A stretch of DNA of 5,427 bases. It comes from Candidatus Dojkabacteria bacterium (lineage in GTDB: Bacteria > Patescibacteriota > Dojkabacteria > SC72). Under the pieces are notes generated by a model. The model searched no databases, was not told the DNA's origin, and worked only from the letters and a program-made list of their open reading frames with translations. The DNA lies in assembly GCA_012800885.1 (NCBI GenBank), contig JAAZIL010000092.1:1-5427 (forward strand), read 5' to 3'. This document shows, piece by piece, positions 5,270 to 5,427 of the stretch. The position numbers were made by a program, and so were the translations under genes. Within the stretch, counting starts at the first letter, position 1. Each line of letters begins with the position of its first letter.

Positions 5270-5427
5270 GAAGAAAAAAAAATACAACTTAAAAGGTTAC
5301 TCACACTTTGAGATACTCGTCACTATATCAATAATAATGTTGCTTTCTTTAGTCGTATTCCCTGTATCAATAAACAAAATACAAATTAGTAAATTAGAAA
5401 GCTCTGTATCTCAACTCAGTACTGATA
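5262..5427 (+). CDS. Type IV prepilin/pseudopilin, 3'-truncated by the window edge
   Basis: The start of a second pilin-like protein, 55 complete codons visible, running off the window. The leader MRKKKKKYNLKG is strongly basic and ends in Gly12, the expected prepilin peptidase site. The mature part begins YSHFEILVTISIIMLLSLVV, so Glu17 is at the hallmark +5 position. The +1 residue is Tyr and +3 is His, less usual than the F-T-L-I-E pattern. The helix continues into a polar stretch (NKIQISKLESSVSQ). ATG at 5262 is directly preceded in frame by TAA (5259-5261), so it is the first possible ATG. It overlaps the end of pilC in ATGCGTAA, which implies coupled translation. The leader codons include a run of nine A (5274-5282). 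It is probably a minor pilin or a T2S-type pseudopilin that primes or tips the fibre; the missing C-terminal domain would decide. Confidence 0.85.
   Translation, partial: MRKKKKKYNLKGYSHFEILVTISIIMLLSLVVFPVSINKIQISKLESSVSQLSTD

Overview
The window is AT-rich (about two thirds A+T by eye), very poor in CpG, and fully coding on the + strand, with short intergenic gaps. Gene content and style suggest a member of the Candidate Phyla Radiation (Patescibacteria): a compact type IV pilus cluster, small membrane-anchored surface proteins of unknown family, and open frames that need only the standard bacterial code. The phylum cannot be fixed from this piece; a Dojkabacteria-, Katanobacteria- or Microgenomates-like origin is a guess.

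Left part (1-2141). The window opens inside a polysaccharide deacetylase gene. Its frame has no stop from base 3 to the TAG at 984-986, so the gene starts outside the window and the first 341 bases are coding. It is followed by two small genes for proteins with one N-terminal membrane anchor each. The first (1030-1314) carries a six-cysteine module that looks like a pacifastin or von Willebrand factor C domain. The second (1332-2141) carries an acidic stalk and an outer domain of about 185 residues that I do not recognise. All three products probably act at or outside the cell surface.

Right part (2142-5427). A strong sigma70-type promoter (TTGACA, 17 bases, TATATT) begins directly after the stop codon of the second anchored protein. 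It probably drives the pilus genes: a type IV prepilin (2208-2678), the assembly ATPase PilB (2745-4169), the inner-membrane platform protein PilC (4166-5269), and the start of a second prepilin or pseudopilin (5262 to the window end). The last three are joined by 4-base and 8-base overlaps, which implies translational coupling. In the family model PilB hydrolyses ATP on the cytoplasmic face, PilC couples this to pilin extraction from the membrane, and the processed pilins build the fibre. The prepilin peptidase, the retraction ATPase PilT and the alignment proteins are not in the window.

Points that stand out: a eukaryote-like cysteine module on a bacterial membrane anchor; a PilB that lacks the usual N-terminal domain and has a lysine/glutamate-rich insert of about 60 residues inside its N2 domain; no recognisable Shine-Dalgarno sequence at any of six starts; and marked CpG depletion.
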